From: Chinchilla lanigera
Lineage: Eukaryota; Chordata; Mammalia; Rodentia; Chinchillidae
Assembly: GCF_000276665.1 (NCBI RefSeq)
Contig: NW_004955475.1
Span: 7,359,017-7,423,016, forward strand
DNA length: 64,000 bases
Direction of reading: 5' to 3'
Each line of letters begins with the position of its first letter. Position 1 is the stretch's first letter. The notes under the pieces were generated by a model. That model was not told the origin of the DNA and did not search any database. It was given only the letters and a program-made list of their open reading frames with translations. Shown here piece by piece: positions 23,341-38,399 of the stretch. Position numbers and translations under genes: made by a program.

Positions 23341-23362
23341 CATAGATAGATAGATAGATAGA
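23341..23362 (+). repeat. (GATA)n microsatellite
   Basis: About five ATAG/GATA units, slightly interrupted (GACAGAGATA follows). Confidence 0.9.
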
Positions 23363-23489
23363 CAGAGATAATCTCCTATCTGTTATTACTGGTATTATTT
23401 TTTCTATTTCATTGAGTTCAGTTTTTATATTTGTTAGTAATTTTTTTCCATTTCATTTTTTCTTTCTAGATTTTAAAAATAATTATAGG

Positions 23490-24430
23490 CAACCTAAAGA
23501 TGGCAGAGTGGTGATAGGTAGCAAAATTCAGCCTGTCCAATATCTAGAACCCAGATACTGGAAAATAACAACACGTCAAAGAAAAAAAAAGTAGGCCATT
23601 AGGAATCAGGAAGGAATTGTCACGAAAAATTAGATGCTACAGAGAAATTGGAATGATGGTCTATAAAGCAGAGAAAAGAAGCGAAGTATCTGTAATCTTT
23701 ACCACACCCATAGCTCAAGGCTCATAGGGAGGGGAACTTGATTCCCCAGAACCAAGACTGTAAGATATAGGGAGAAACTGTGATGGCCATCATGGCCATT
23801 GTGAACGGCAAAAGCAACACAGGGTTTTGCTCGAAGAAGACTGCTTCCACATAGCAGGCAGAGGTCAGAGAAGAATTCCAGCACAAATGCCCACCATATT
23901 GCCAGAGAGTGCTTAAGGAGGCACAATTTCAAGAAGAGGTTAAATATTTAAATCGAGGACTCAGAACAACTAAAAAACAATTTCATTTCACAATCCCAGT
24001 ATAACCCTCCCATACTGACCGGGTGAGAGACAGTCAAATGAGATGACTGCAGGTAATAAGTAGACAAGAAAAAAAAAAAGTAGACCAGAAACAGATCCCC
24101 TAAGTTTATGAATAGACCTGGAAGGACATGGGCCCCATAGCTCATGGGCCCCATAACTCATAGTGAGAAGTCATGGATGGCTTGAGAAATGGGTGATTCT
24201 GAAAGTTTTTGCTAACATTAAGTACTTGAACCCTGTTGCTGCTCACATCTGGCAACAATCTGTGGTTTGAGTGCCTTCCCTACCTACCAATGTGAGCAAG
24301 CCCACATCTCAGTGTGCACAGTGCCACAACCTGGGGTAAATAGAGGGGACTTTGGAACAGGAGTGCATTTGCAAAATCCATAAACCATAAGGCTAGGCAG
24401 AGAAAACTGATTTCCTGGACTCCAAAATTT
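23490..24430 (+). mobile_element. Probable L1 5' UTR
   Basis: It begins with an AAGATGGCAGAGTGG-type motif at about 23497, common near the 5' ends of L1s, and is followed on the same strand by L1 ORF2 sequence at 24955. No ORF1 is recognised between. Assignment is tentative. Confidence 0.35.
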
Positions 24431-24477
24431 CAGATCCCAGAAGGAAACCACTCATGCAAAAATATGGAGAAACAACT

Positions 24478-24660
24478 TTTCCTCTGCATTCAGACTCATT
24501 TTCTTTTACTTTTTTCCTTCTTTTTCTTAATGCTTTTTTCTTTTCTCTTTTTTTCTTTTATTTTCCTCTTTTAACTATGCCAATTTTTATTCTCCATATT
24601 ATTTTTTCTCCCATTCTTCCTCTTATCATCGATTTCTCATTTTTATTATATTTATTTTTA
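24478..24660 (+). repeat. Pyrimidine-rich tract
   Basis: About 180 bp that is nearly all T and C (runs such as CTTTTTTTCTTTTATTTTCC). Low-complexity. Confidence 0.8.
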
Positions 24661-24669
24661 TAAATTTCT

Positions 24670-24756
24670 GGACCAGGGATGTAGCTCAACATTGCAGAGC
24701 CTGCATGGCAAGTAAAAGGCCCTGAATTTGATTCCTGGTTCCAAAAGACTAAAAAG
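24670..24756 (+). mobile_element. ID SINE, diverged
   Basis: GGACCAGGGATGTAGCTCAA, then GCATGGCAAGTAAAAGGCCC and TTTGATTCCTGGTTCC match the ID consensus with several changes. Confidence 0.8.
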
Positions 24757-24954
24757 AAATTCCTTTTATTCCTTAATAGAATCCTTTGCTCAGTTTTCTC
24801 TCCTCATCTCACATTGTTTAATTTTTCAATTTTTTTCATGCATTATCCCATTTCCAAATCACAATATCTTTAACAATATAACCATTAAATGTATCAATCT
24901 TTAGGCAGTTAACTCTATTTCATTCCTGTTGATTTTTTCTATCATTAGTAGAGG

Positions 24955-25975
24955 CCCAGAAATTTATAAACAATTATTCTGATGGAAAATAAAATAGGTA
25001 AAACTTTTGATGACATGGGCATAGTAAAGGATTTTATGAACAGAACCCCAAATGCAGAAGAAATAATACCAGGAATCAACAAATGGGATTATGCCAACTT
25101 AAAAACTTCTGCAAAGGAAAGGCAAAAGCCAACAGATTGAAGAGGCAACCTAAAGAATGGGAAAATTTGTGTATTTATTCTTCAGATGATTAATATCTAG
25201 AATAAAGAACTAAAAAAAAGACCACCCAAAATTAAAGACTCAGTCAAAATGAGCAAGTGAAATTAATAACATATCTCAGAAGTACAAATACCCAATAAAC
25301 ATGAAAAAATGTTCCACATCTCTGTCCATCAGAGAAATGCAAGTAAAAACAGCACTAAGATTTCATCTTACATCAGAAAGAATGGCAGTCATCAAGAAAT
25401 CAGATAACAATAAATGCTGGTGAGGCTGTGTGTATAATAGAACACTTCTAAATGGTTGGCAAGAATGTAAAATAGTAAACTACTATAGAAAATAATATGG
25501 AGATTCCTAAAAAATAAGAAATTCCACAGGGCCCAGTTATTCCACTCCTAGGTATCTTCCCCAAAGTGTTAAAGACAACACATTACAGCAATACATGAAT
25601 ACCCATTTTTATAGCAGCACAATTCAGAATATCAAAATCTTAGAACTGGTTGGTTCATCCACCAACAAATAAATGTATAAAGAAAATTTAGTATTTATAC
25701 ATGATAGAATAGAAGTATAATGTGATATAAGTATATATGATAGAATAGATAGATGGAATTTAGATAACAGGAAATAACAAGATAGCTCTTCTGCATATGA
25801 GAAGTGGATGAAGACTTAAGAGATAGAGAAGAAAGAGAAGGGGTGAGTATGATAAAAATGGGACTTAAGATGTGATACACACATGTACCAACATCCATGA
25901 CAAATATCACCATTATGTACTACAAATGCATACTAATCAAAAAATAAATAAATAAACAAAAAAATTTGTAAGTTA
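24955..25975 (+). mobile_element. L1 ORF2 C-terminus and 3' end
   Basis: ORF2 C-terminal landmarks (INKWDYANLKTS-like at 25077, then SVHQRNASKNS-type) with stops, ending in AAAAAATAAATAAATAAAC at about 25955. Confidence 0.75.
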
Positions 25976-26570
25976 TACAAATCTCATTTTACTTTAAAAC
26001 ACTAACATGAACTTTTTATTTTAAAAATAAAGGAACGAACACATATTAACAAACAGATATCCATTCACAAAGTGGCACAAGAACAATACAAGCAATACTG
26101 AATTATAGACAAGGTGACAGGAAATTAACAATGGTTGATGTATTACATACTGATTTGTTCAAAGTGGTTTCTCAGGAAAACAAATAGAGACATGCAAGAT
26201 TGATCAAATAATTAATCATTAACCATTCCTTTCAATAAACAATAGAAGTCAGTAGTACAACTATCTTAGCTGTCCTGTATATACATATATACATAATTTT
26301 CCCTTTCTTTCTTTTCAATTTTCCCTCATCCCAGTTGCTCTTTACATTTGAGCAATTTCCATTCATTTCACAATGTCTATCATACCGCCTAATTTTTATT
26401 CACTCTTTCAGGTTCTTACATTAGTGAGACAATACATTGTTTACACATGCAGGTCTGATTTATTTCACTTAGGAGTGTGGTCTCTAGTTGTGACCATTTA
26501 CCTATAAAAGCCTCCAGTTTCTTTCTTTATACCTGAGTAATATTGCATTATATAAAAATGCCACAATTTT

Positions 26571-30620
<4,050 letters not shown>

Positions 30621-30729
30621 CTTCTTGAAGGTTTCTTTCTATTGTTGTTCTTGAAATTGTAGTCACCTTTTTCTTTGTCTAGAATATCTTTTCATCCTCT
30701 TTCTAAGTTTGACTTGGCACTCATGAAGT

Positions 30730-31600
30730 TCTTCAGTTGTTCTTTGTCATGGAAATATTTTATTTCTCCATTAAAACTGAAGGATAATTTTGCAGGATAC
30801 ATCAATCTTGTTTGGAAGCTGTTTTGTCTCAGGGCCTGTAATACTTTGCTCCAAGCTCTTCTCGATTGAATGATTTGTGTTCAGAAGTCTGCTGTGATTC
30901 TGATGTGCTTTCCTTTATAGGTGATTGTTTCTTTTCTTGAGCAGCTTTTAATATTCTATTCTTTTCCTGGATATCTGGGATCTTGATTATTATATGTCTG
31001 GGTGTAGTTTTATTTTCATTATGGCTAGTTGGAGTTCTATGTGTCTCATTTACCAGTACATCAAATTCTTTTTCCATGCTTGAGAAATTTCCTGCTATTA
31101 TTTCTGCAAATATTCTTTTTATGTCATTTGTGTTGCCTCCTGCTGTTTCATTGACTCCTGTTAGTCTTACATTATTCCTCTTTCCTTTGTCTTGCAGCTG
31201 TTGAATTGATGATTCCTGGTTCTTTGTTGATTTTAAGAGATCCTTTTTCTCATGATTGCTAGCTGCCATGCTGTCTTCAAGATATGAAACTATCTTTGGC
31301 TTCATTCAGACTGTTTTGCCAGCTTTCAGTGGAAGTTTTGATTTCCTGGATATCTCTTTGAATTTATTTCATGCGTTCTTTTTCCTTCCTATATTGTTCA
31401 TGTAACATTTCCATCAGTTTTCTATGCTCATCTATTTTTTATATATGTCTTCTTTAGATGAGCTGAGCAGTTCTTTCATTATTGCTGTCATTTCATTTTG
31501 TACCTGGGAGATTATTTCCTATCTGATGTCTTCTCTGGCTTGTTGGAGTTATTCCCTTACTTCCATTGCAATCATTTCAGCAATTTCAGGTGTGTGTTTA
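30730..31600 (-). pseudogene. L1 ORF1 remnant
   Basis: ORF1p is the RNA-binding chaperone of L1. The minus-strand frame 30829-31305 (158 codons) shows its RNA-recognition-type domain (RNNVRLTGVNE, then FDVLVNETHRTP and the RHIIIKIPDIQEKNRILKAA segment). The N-terminal coiled-coil region lies upstream in a broken frame at 31310-31600. Confidence 0.82.
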
Positions 31601-31889
31601 CCAAGTTCTCCTCTGTGACTGTCTCCTGGACTTGTTCTGAGTGGGGTGGAGTTCTGAGACTGTGTTTTTGTCCCTTATCTTGACATGTTTGATGTTGGGG
31701 ACAGCGTGCTCAGTCTCCCTCTTCCCTGGCAGCTCACCAAAGTTTGCTAGTGTCCCTAGTTTTTCTGGTGATCTGTCTTGCCCCTCAGTGGCTGCTGAGA
31801 TGTGCTGCTTAGTCTGGGGTCTTCCAGCAGTTGGTGAAGTGTACTTAGCTCTCCCAGGTCTCAGACGTGAACTGCTATGTCATCAGATT
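31601..31889 (-). other. L1 5' UTR, non-repeated part
   Basis: GC-richer sequence between the ORF1 remnant and the monomer array, probably the tether region. No ORF of note on the L1 strand. Confidence 0.5.
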
Positions 31890-32395
31890 GCAGACTGTCT
31901 GATCCAGTGTCCCCTGACAGCTCAGAGCACAAGTATAACCCAGAAGCAGTCTGCACTGGTGGCATGACCATAGACTACTTGGTCCTGTGACCCCAGGAAG
32001 TTCAGGGCACAGGCAGAGCCCAGACAGGAACAGCAGGGTCAGCTGTTTGTGGACTGCCTGATTCCATGTCTCCAGGCAGCTCAGTGCACATGCAAGAGCC
32101 AGACACAGGCTGCACTGGTGGTGATCATGGACTGCCTTTTTCTGTTACCTCTTGGAGGTCAGGGCATGTGCACAGCCCAGATGGGCACAGCCCAGATGTG
32201 CACAGCCCAGAAGCAAGCCACAGAGTGCAGACACAAACTGCAGTTTCAGCAATTTGTGGACCACCTGCTCTAGTACTTCATGTGGTGCAGGGCACATGCA
32301 AGGAGGGCCAAATGCAATCCCTGGTGTTAGTGGGTTAGTGGGCCTTTTCAGTCAGACTCTCCTGTGTGCACCAGGTGCACAGAGGGTGGAGACAC
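31890..32395 (-). promoter_or_regulatory. L1 5' UTR with ~79-bp tandem monomers
   Basis: On the plus strand, related units begin near 31891, 31971, 32050, 32128 and 32257 (spacings about 80, 79, 78 and 129). Each opens with an AGACTGTCTG / GGACTGCCTG-like phrase followed by CAGCTCAG and GGGCACA-like phrases. The longer unit holds three nested 15-bp copies of GCACAGCCCAGAT at 32170-32215. Position and layout match monomeric rodent L1 promoters; promoter activity is inferred. Confidence 0.65.
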
Positions 32396-32592
32396 AACAT
32401 AAACTTTAAAAATATACATTTCCTTTTATTATATTTACATTCTGTATCAAAGGTTTAGATATGAGATATTCTTTTTGTGTTACTTTCAAAATAATTTATG
32501 CATTGTGTTCTGATTTGTCTTCAATTTGCAACTATATTAAATATTTTTCTTAATTTCTGAACAGTGACTATTCTGTTATGTTTAATATGTTT

Positions 32593-32705
32593 TTGTTGTT
32601 GTTGTTGTTGTTTTTGCTTTTATTTTTTCCAGCACCAGGAATCGAACTCTCGACCTCACACTTGCCAGGCAGGCGCTGTGCCACTGAGCTAAATCCCCAG
32701 CCCCC
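32593..32705 (-). mobile_element. ID SINE with perfect target duplication (minus)
   Basis: The reverse complement starts GGGGGCTGGGGATTTAGCTC and has the complete tRNA-like head, then a tail that has become (CAA)n (TTGTTGTTG at 32595-32612 on the plus strand). TATGTTTAATATGTTT is identical at 32577-32592 and 32706-32721. Confidence 0.95.
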
Positions 32706-32721
32706 TATGTTTAATATGTTT

Positions 32722-33390
32722 ATTTCTAGATTTATTCATTATTTTTAAGTGTAGACCATAAATCTTAACTTTTGGATACTTATTAAGGTTGTCATTTTGA
32801 CCAAGTACATCACATTCTTTGTAAGTGTTCCTTTTTCCAGCAAAAATGAAACAATGTACTCCATAGTATGCAAAGATTTTTACAAATGCAAATACAGATA
32901 TATTTTTAGCCTCACAACTTATTGTATTCTATATTATTATTCATTCTTAGTCTATTCAGTGAGTTGCATTCTTATAAAATATATTAACACATGCTATACA
33001 ACAAATGTGTTTTTATGGTTCCACTTGAAAATCTAGATATTTATTCTGCATGTAGTTGACTACTGTGTTATTTGGAGTATCAATTTTATCATTATTAAAT
33101 CATCTTATTGTTTATCACTACATATTCCTTATAAATGATGGCTGTGTAGTTATAGACATTTCTTCTGTAAGAAATAAGACTCTTTTTTCTCCCTTGCTTT
33201 GACTAAAGAGAATATGGTACAAGTGATAGTATGCCAGTATCACATCTGTCCTTTACAAAAACTGACAAGTTCTTTTTCATGACTGTTAGAAGCCAGCTGC
33301 CATTTAAGAAGTGAAACTAACAGAAGACTATTAAGCTATAAGAATTCCAAGCTCCTTTGAAAGTTCTGAAAGATGAGATGTAAAATGAAT
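32722..33390. other. AT-rich stretch, nothing recognised
   Basis: No repeat family or exon was recognised. The longest open frame (32797-33036) is AT-biased and lacks protein-like features. Confidence 0.5.
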
Positions 33391-33405
33391 AGAATTAGAA
33401 AACTC

Positions 33406-33506
33406 TGAGCTAGGGATTTAGCTCAGCGGCACAGCACCTGCCTGGCAAGCTCAAGGTTGTGAGTTCGGTTCCTGGTACTGGAAAAGAAACCAACCCCCAC
33501 AAAAAA
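33406..33506 (+). mobile_element. ID SINE with perfect target duplication
   Basis: TGAGCTAGGGATTTAGCTCA, GCCTGGCAAGCTCAAGGTTG and GTTCGGTTCC, with an A-rich tail. AGAATTAGAAAACTC is identical at 33391-33405 and 33507-33521. Confidence 0.95.
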
Positions 33507-33543
33507 AGAATTAGAAAACTCAAGGAATGCTGTCATATCACAA

Positions 33544-33894
33544 TGTTATAGTTTGTGTCTGGGTGTCCCCCCAAAGCCTCGTGTGGTCATCGTGCAGGCT
33601 TTTAGAGTTTGATTGATTATGGGTGTGAGAGCTACACCCGCCCTGGGGTGGATAGTTTGCAAATGTAAGGGAGAGAAAGAGGCTGCTTGCCACCATTCCT
33701 CCCTTTTAGTGCTTGTTGCTTTTGCTGGGTTCTGCCGACATGAGCTGTAGCCCTCTGCCATGTGCCACTCTGCCTTGTAACCTGCCAAGTATGGACTGAA
33801 ACCTCCACAAACTGTTAGCAAAATAAACCTTTTCTTCCTTAATTTTGGGCATCAGGTATTTTGTCCTAGCAACGAGAGAAAAGTAACCAAGACA
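33544..33894 (+). mobile_element. ERVL-MaLR solo LTR with perfect 5-bp duplication
   Basis: 351 bp from TGTTATAGTTTGTGTCTGG to AAAAGTAACCAAGACA, flanked by CACAA at 33539-33543 and 33895-33899. The best-bounded solo copy of this LTR in the window. AAATAAACC is at about 33820. Confidence 0.93.
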
Positions 33895-33899
33895 CACAA

Positions 33900-35340
33900 A
33901 TTTAAGTGTTTTGGAAGAAAGTCAATTCCTGTGTACCACAGTTTATACCATGTAGATCAAAAACTAATCTTCACCTTTTCTAAAGAAATGTTGGTTTTAG
34001 TAAGCATCATAGTTTGTCTTCAATCCAATGTAACAAATTTTATATTTTGTTTGGGAAATTTAGCTTGTTTATGTTTATTTTTATATTCACAACTTGATTT
34101 TTATCCTTATATTTTATTTAACAATTATTATATCCCACATTTCTAACTTTCTCTGAATGGCTTACACCTTCCTTGTTGTCTTACTCTTCCTGATTTGGTC
34201 ATTTTCTTTTATTCCCATTTTCCCTATTGATATTTTAAAAGTTATACCATGCTTTTCCATTTTATAAATGGTTTTATTTTTCAGCTGTCACAGCCATAAA
34301 TTTCACTAATGGTATTACTTATCAATATACTTTACTTGACCAAATCCTTTTGCTCATTTCTAAGCTAAAGTGATGCTTTGCACACTTAAATATCCCTGTT
34401 AAAGGTTGAACTTCATCTGCACCCTGCCACAAATTCTCACTAGCTATCTCTCCTACTACCAAAAAAAAAACCAAAAGTAACTACTTTTATAATGTTCTGC
34501 AAAATTGCAGAACATTTTCATTATGGGTAATAATTATTTTTGCCCATATTATGATTCCTCTGTTTCAATAATTTTTAATTAACTCTTAAATACTTCCTAT
34601 CTAGATAGTAACTTTACTCTATATTAATTATATATATGTTATAACATCTATTGTTCACTACTCCCTTCTTATATATTTCATCAAAATGTATCATATGAAC
34701 ACTGTTCTAATTCTATTTTCATTTATTTAGGACACTTTCTTATAATGTTTCAACAAATGGATGTATAAATGATACTCTCATACAGTATATGTACACACTT
34801 TTTAATTTTATGAAAAAACTAAATTTCATCATCAAATAAGAATAGTAATAGTTATTGTAGCATCATTATCCAAAAAACATTTACTCAGAGTACAAGACAT
34901 AAACCAGAAAGATTCTTACAAAAAAAGAAACAGATAATAACACAAACCTTTCTTTTCAATGAACTAAGACAATCAAGTAATATAAATGAAACTAATTTTT
35001 CTTTGTCAGATAAATGATAACTTATTTCATGATTTTTTTGGTCCTTTCATCTTATCAATTTAAATATAATATTTCACTGTCTTCTAGCTTTTTGTATTTA
35101 GGTTTCTTTAACAAGTAGAACAAACAAGAAAGTGCTCTAGACAAGATTAATATTTTCCTCTCATATAAAAATAAGAATATGTGATCTAATGTAAGTGCTG
35201 CAGTTCACCAGTGTAAGGACTCATGTGTCATGGATTTCATTTCTTTGTCTTTCTCTAAAACTTGGCTTATATTGCATGGTAAAATTTTTGATAAACAGCT
35301 TCCTCTATCAAATTGAAAGTTCAAGAAGCAGGAAAGAAGA
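33900..35340. other. AT-rich stretch with one short hairpin
   Basis: No repeat family or exon was recognised. AATGTTCTGCAA (34491-34502) and TTGCAGAACATT (34505-34516) form 12-bp arms around AA. Confidence 0.5.
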
Positions 35341-35356
35341 AAAATAGAGGGATAGT

Positions 35357-35570
35357 CTCTTAGTTTATTTTGTGTATCTAAAGAATATCTTAGACAGAGT
35401 AATTTATAAAGAACAGCCTCGTGGAGGCTGCAAAGTCCCATAATCAAGGCACTGGCATCTGGTGTCTAATGAGATCCTCCTTGTTGCCTCCTCACATGAC
35501 AGAGGTAAAACAATAAAGAGAGAATCAGTCTCCTCCACAAAGCCCCTTTATAAAGGAGCCTATTCCCATG
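35357..35570 (-). mobile_element. Old MaLR-type LTR fragment (minus)
   Basis: The plus strand reads like the reverse complement of an old MaLR-type LTR (GTAATTTATAAAGAACAG, GGAGGCTGCAAAGTCCCA, TCCTCACATGACAGAGG, CTTTATAAAGGAGCC). The same family appears at 42447-43100. Confidence 0.6.
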
Positions 35571-35598
35571 CAGGAGAAAAGAGTTCTCTTGGGCTAAC

Positions 35599-35716
35599 TG
35601 AGGCAGGAGATTAGGGTGTAGTCAGCTGGCTAAGCAAGTGAGCATGACCTGTCAATCAAGGAGATCCAGGATACATGTGCATAAAATAGTTTCCAAGCCC
35701 TTCACCTTGGAACAAT
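35599..35716 (+). mobile_element. ERV-C LTR, 5' fragment
   Basis: It starts TGAGGCAGGAGATTAGGG like the other ERV-C LTRs and matches 37831-37950, then stops at an ID SINE. Confidence 0.65.
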
Positions 35717-35810
35717 GATAGCATAGTAGCTCAGTGGCATAGGAGCCTACCTGGCAAGCACAAGGCCCTGAGTTCGATTCCCAGTACCAAAAAAAAAAAT
35801 AATAATAATG
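35717..35810 (+). mobile_element. ID SINE
   Basis: GCATAGTAGCTCAGTGGCAT, CTGGCAAGCACAAGGCCCTG and GTTCGATTCCCAGTACC, then poly(A) and (AAT)n. Confidence 0.88.
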
Positions 35811-35817
35811 TGACATT

Positions 35818-35850
35818 TCCATTTTATTTATTTATTTGTTTATTTATTTA
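35818..35850 (+). repeat. (TTTA)n simple repeat
   Basis: TTTATTTATTTATTTG-type units between an ID tail and an L1 fragment. Confidence 0.85.
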
Positions 35851-35854
35851 TACA

Positions 35855-36000
35855 CTCTCAGCCACGTTATCTTTGACAAAGGGGCCAAACATATTCACTG
35901 GAAGAAAGATAGCCTCTTTCATAAATAGTGCTGGAAAAAACTGGCTCTCCACATGCTGAAGGTATTTCCATTCTGCATGGAGACATAAGTCCTCTGGAAA
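35855..36000 (+). mobile_element. L1 ORF2 fragment
   Basis: ATCTTTGACAAAGGGGCCAA, then GGAAGAAAGATAGCCTCTTT and AATAGTGCTGG are the ORF2 block also seen at 63306-63370. It ends within ~150 bp. Confidence 0.7.
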
Positions 36001-36605
36001 GGTGAAATAGCCAACCAGATCCTAAACTGAACTCTGGTAAAACTTTTCCTAGACAATTCTGAGTCTTGACTCCAATTATTACCAATAACCCTCGGAAGGA
36101 TTCAAAACATCCCCCATAACTGGGCTAAATATAAGTCCACTTGAGTTGTTATTTGGGAGAGTTTTCTAGAGCCCACAAGACTCTTACAATAGCTTATTAA
36201 TCTGGGCCAAGTGCAACAAGCTATCTAACTACATGAGAACAAATTCCTGCCAGCTCCTGGCTCAGGGAGACCGTCTAGAGTCCACCCTGAGAACAAATGC
36301 TTGTTAAAATTTGGAAATGAGAGATTCCTGTAGATTAATTAAAACCAAAATGGAAGAGCCCCTTTATAGTGATCCTTGCCACACTCACTGCAGTAAAGAT
36401 GACAGACATAGCTGGATTCACATTTCTAGGATTAAGCCATCTGCATTTGAAATGCATGAGAAAGGACTTCCTCAAAGAAGAAAACTACTCCTATGAACCT
36501 CTGGAATTTCTGATGTTCTTCAAAAAGCAGCTCTTCACTTCTGCTCTGGGTGCAGTTAAGTAGAGTTGCTAATGATCCCTAATCCACAACACCTTAAATG
36601 GGAAC
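36001..36605 (+). mobile_element. Probable ERV-C internal region, 3' part
   Basis: 36455-36565 aligns with 55450-55560 of the ERV-C provirus (shared CTATTCCTATGAA / CTACTCCTATGAA and TCTTCAAAAAG phrases). Frames are short. It precedes an ERV-C 3' end and LTR, which supports the assignment. No retroviral domain is recognisable. Confidence 0.45.
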
Positions 36606-37102
36606 TGTTATGATTTTCATGTAGGCAACCCCTCAAAGCCTCATGAGATCATAGGTGGAGCTTTTCAGAGGTGGCTATATCTGGAGTGTATCTGGAGTAA
36701 TGCTGGGATCAGGGATGTGTGATTACTAAATTAGCCAACTGATTGGCTTGGCACAGTTCTGGGTAGTAGTGAGGGTGCCTCACCCTAGGTGTGAGCACTA
36801 TCAGCCCTAAGGATGGGTAGGCTGGGTAAGGTATAAGGGATAAAAAGAGAATCACTGGTTTATTGTAGTTTGTTGCTTGTTGTTGTTGTTGTTGTTGCTG
36901 TTGCTGCTGCTGCTGCTGCTGCTGCTTGTCTTTGGCTTCCTCCTGCCTGTTCTGCGATGCCCCTCTGCCATGCCACCCAGGTTTGGAGCCAGCTGATTAG
37001 GGACTGAAATATCTGCAAACTGTGAGTTAAATAAAACTTTTCTCTTTTAACCTTGGGTGCTGGGTATTTTGTCTCAAAAATGAGAGCAAAGTAACAGAGA
37101 CA
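36606..37102 (+). mobile_element. MaLR 5' LTR
   Basis: 497 bp, from TGTTATGATTTTCATG to CAAAGTAACAGAGACA. Longer than the other copies; it holds a (TTG)n(CTG)n tract at 36881-36925. A Leu-type primer site (TGGTATCAGAAATGAG) follows at about 37109. Confidence 0.85.
36881..36925 (+). repeat. (TTG)n-(CTG)n trinucleotide tract
   Basis: About six TTG units then about nine CTG units, with two TTG-CTG transitions. It sits in the LTR U3/R region. Confidence 0.9.
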
Positions 37103-37610
37103 GAATTTGGTATCAGAAATGAGATCATTGCTGTGACTGTTCCTGACCATGTGGTTTGGAAATGGCTTGTGAGAAGAGTTTGGATAGGTTTGGAGATGTC
37201 AGCTGAAAAAGCAGCCCTGGGATACCTGAGGCTGTACGTGATGGGAGATTCTGGTGAGTGCTTAGAAAACCAGAATGCTGATAGAAGTTCTGCCAGAAAA
37301 GACCAGGCTCAAAAAGTTTCTGTTGGCAAGAAGGACTGCATTGGCTGTTGGGCTCCAGAAGATGTTATGTCTTGTCAGAAAGTTTGCATGCATTTTGCTC
37401 ATATGCAGAGACTTTGTGTGAGACTAAGATTAAGGACAACAGACTAATTAATCTTCCAGAAGAAATTTCTGGGCAAATGAATGTTGAATTGGTGGCATGG
37501 CTACCGTCAGGGGCTTTTAACCAGATTTATATCGAGAATCAATAGCAAAGAGTCCAGCATAATGATTTAAAATATTTTGAGTTTGGCCAGAAAGGAAGCG
37601 CCAGTAAAAT
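37103..37610 (+). pseudogene. MaLR gag-like internal region, truncated
   Basis: It aligns with the reverse complement of 5690-6200 up to the block AGAAAGGAAGCGCCAGTAAA, where similarity stops and ERV-C sequence resumes. There is no 3' LTR on this side. Frames 37133-37447 and 37348-37545 are fragments of one former frame. Confidence 0.75.
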
Positions 37611-37639
37611 TCTTCACATATACACACTAACTCCTTTCT

Positions 37640-37830
37640 ATTATTTTCTGACAATTTTTTTCAACCTAGCTGGTGAGCCACCACATCCCAACATATTCAG
37701 AGAGCACATAATCCCAGATGGGTAGGACATATAACCCCTTTCATCAGGAAGTAGCTATATAAAGACAGAGACTTCCACACCCACAGAATTTCATAAAGAA
37801 TTACATGAATTTATGTCTCTTAGGGGGAAG
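37640..37830 (+). mobile_element. ERV-C 3' internal end with polypurine tract
   Basis: Homologous to 55815-56026 of the ERV-C provirus. AGGGGGAAG at 37822-37830 lies directly before the LTR and is the expected polypurine tract. Confidence 0.7.
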
Positions 37831-38391
37831 TAAGGCAGGAGATTGAGGTGTAGCCAACTGGCTGATCAAGTGGGTGTGATTGTCTGTCATGAAAATCCAG
37901 GATACATTCACAGGAAACAGCTCCTAAACCCAACACCAGGGACCAATTAGAAAGTGCTACTTTAAATTCTTTTGGCATTGGGCTGGAGGTATAACTCGGT
38001 GGTACAGCACCTGCCTGACAAGTGCAAGACCCTGATTTCGATTCCCAGTACTAAAACAAAAAGTTCTTCTGGCATGAAATCAAGCCAATATTTAATAGGC
38101 AGGCCTAGATCTGATATCTGCCTGATGAATAGGAGATAAACATGATGTCTAAAATTAACCTCATGCCTCTCTATGAGCTCTCTGTGTTGCCCACTCTCAC
38201 CTGCAGATCATACTTTTTTCTACCTTTAATTGGCCCTCTCTCACTCTTAACAGCATACTTCTTTTCCTACCTTTAATAAATTTAGAACTTTACTACTTTT
38301 TTCAAAGGTTTTATCCAATTCTTTATTCAAAGCACTCAGAACCTGGAAAGAATCCCTTAAAGAGTCTATAGGACCCCAAAACTCAGTATCA
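37831..38391 (+). mobile_element. ERV-C 3' LTR carrying an ID SINE
   Basis: Starts TAAGGCAGGAGATTGAGG (TG to TA) and ends CCAAAACTCAGTATCA, homologous to the LTRs at 40721-41236, 51562-51977 and 58931-59309. An ID SINE sits at 37980-38060. Confidence 0.75.
37980..38060 (+). mobile_element. ID SINE in ERV-C LTR
   Basis: GGGCTGGAGGTATAACTCGG to GATTTCGATTCCCAGTACT with an A-rich end. The flanks AAATTCTTTTGGCAT (37965-37979) and AAGTTCTTCTGGCAT (38061-38075) match at 13 of 15 bases. Confidence 0.9.
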
Positions 38392-38399
38392 TATTCACT

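Noticed and set aside
31641..32409. Several overlapping plus-strand frames of 74-108 residues
   Set aside because: They lie antisense in the GC-richer L1 5' UTR monomers, where stops are rarer; no protein features.
36860..37150. Frame with poly-Ala/Thr from CTG/TTG repeats
   Set aside because: It lies in a MaLR LTR and reads a simple repeat; no gene context.
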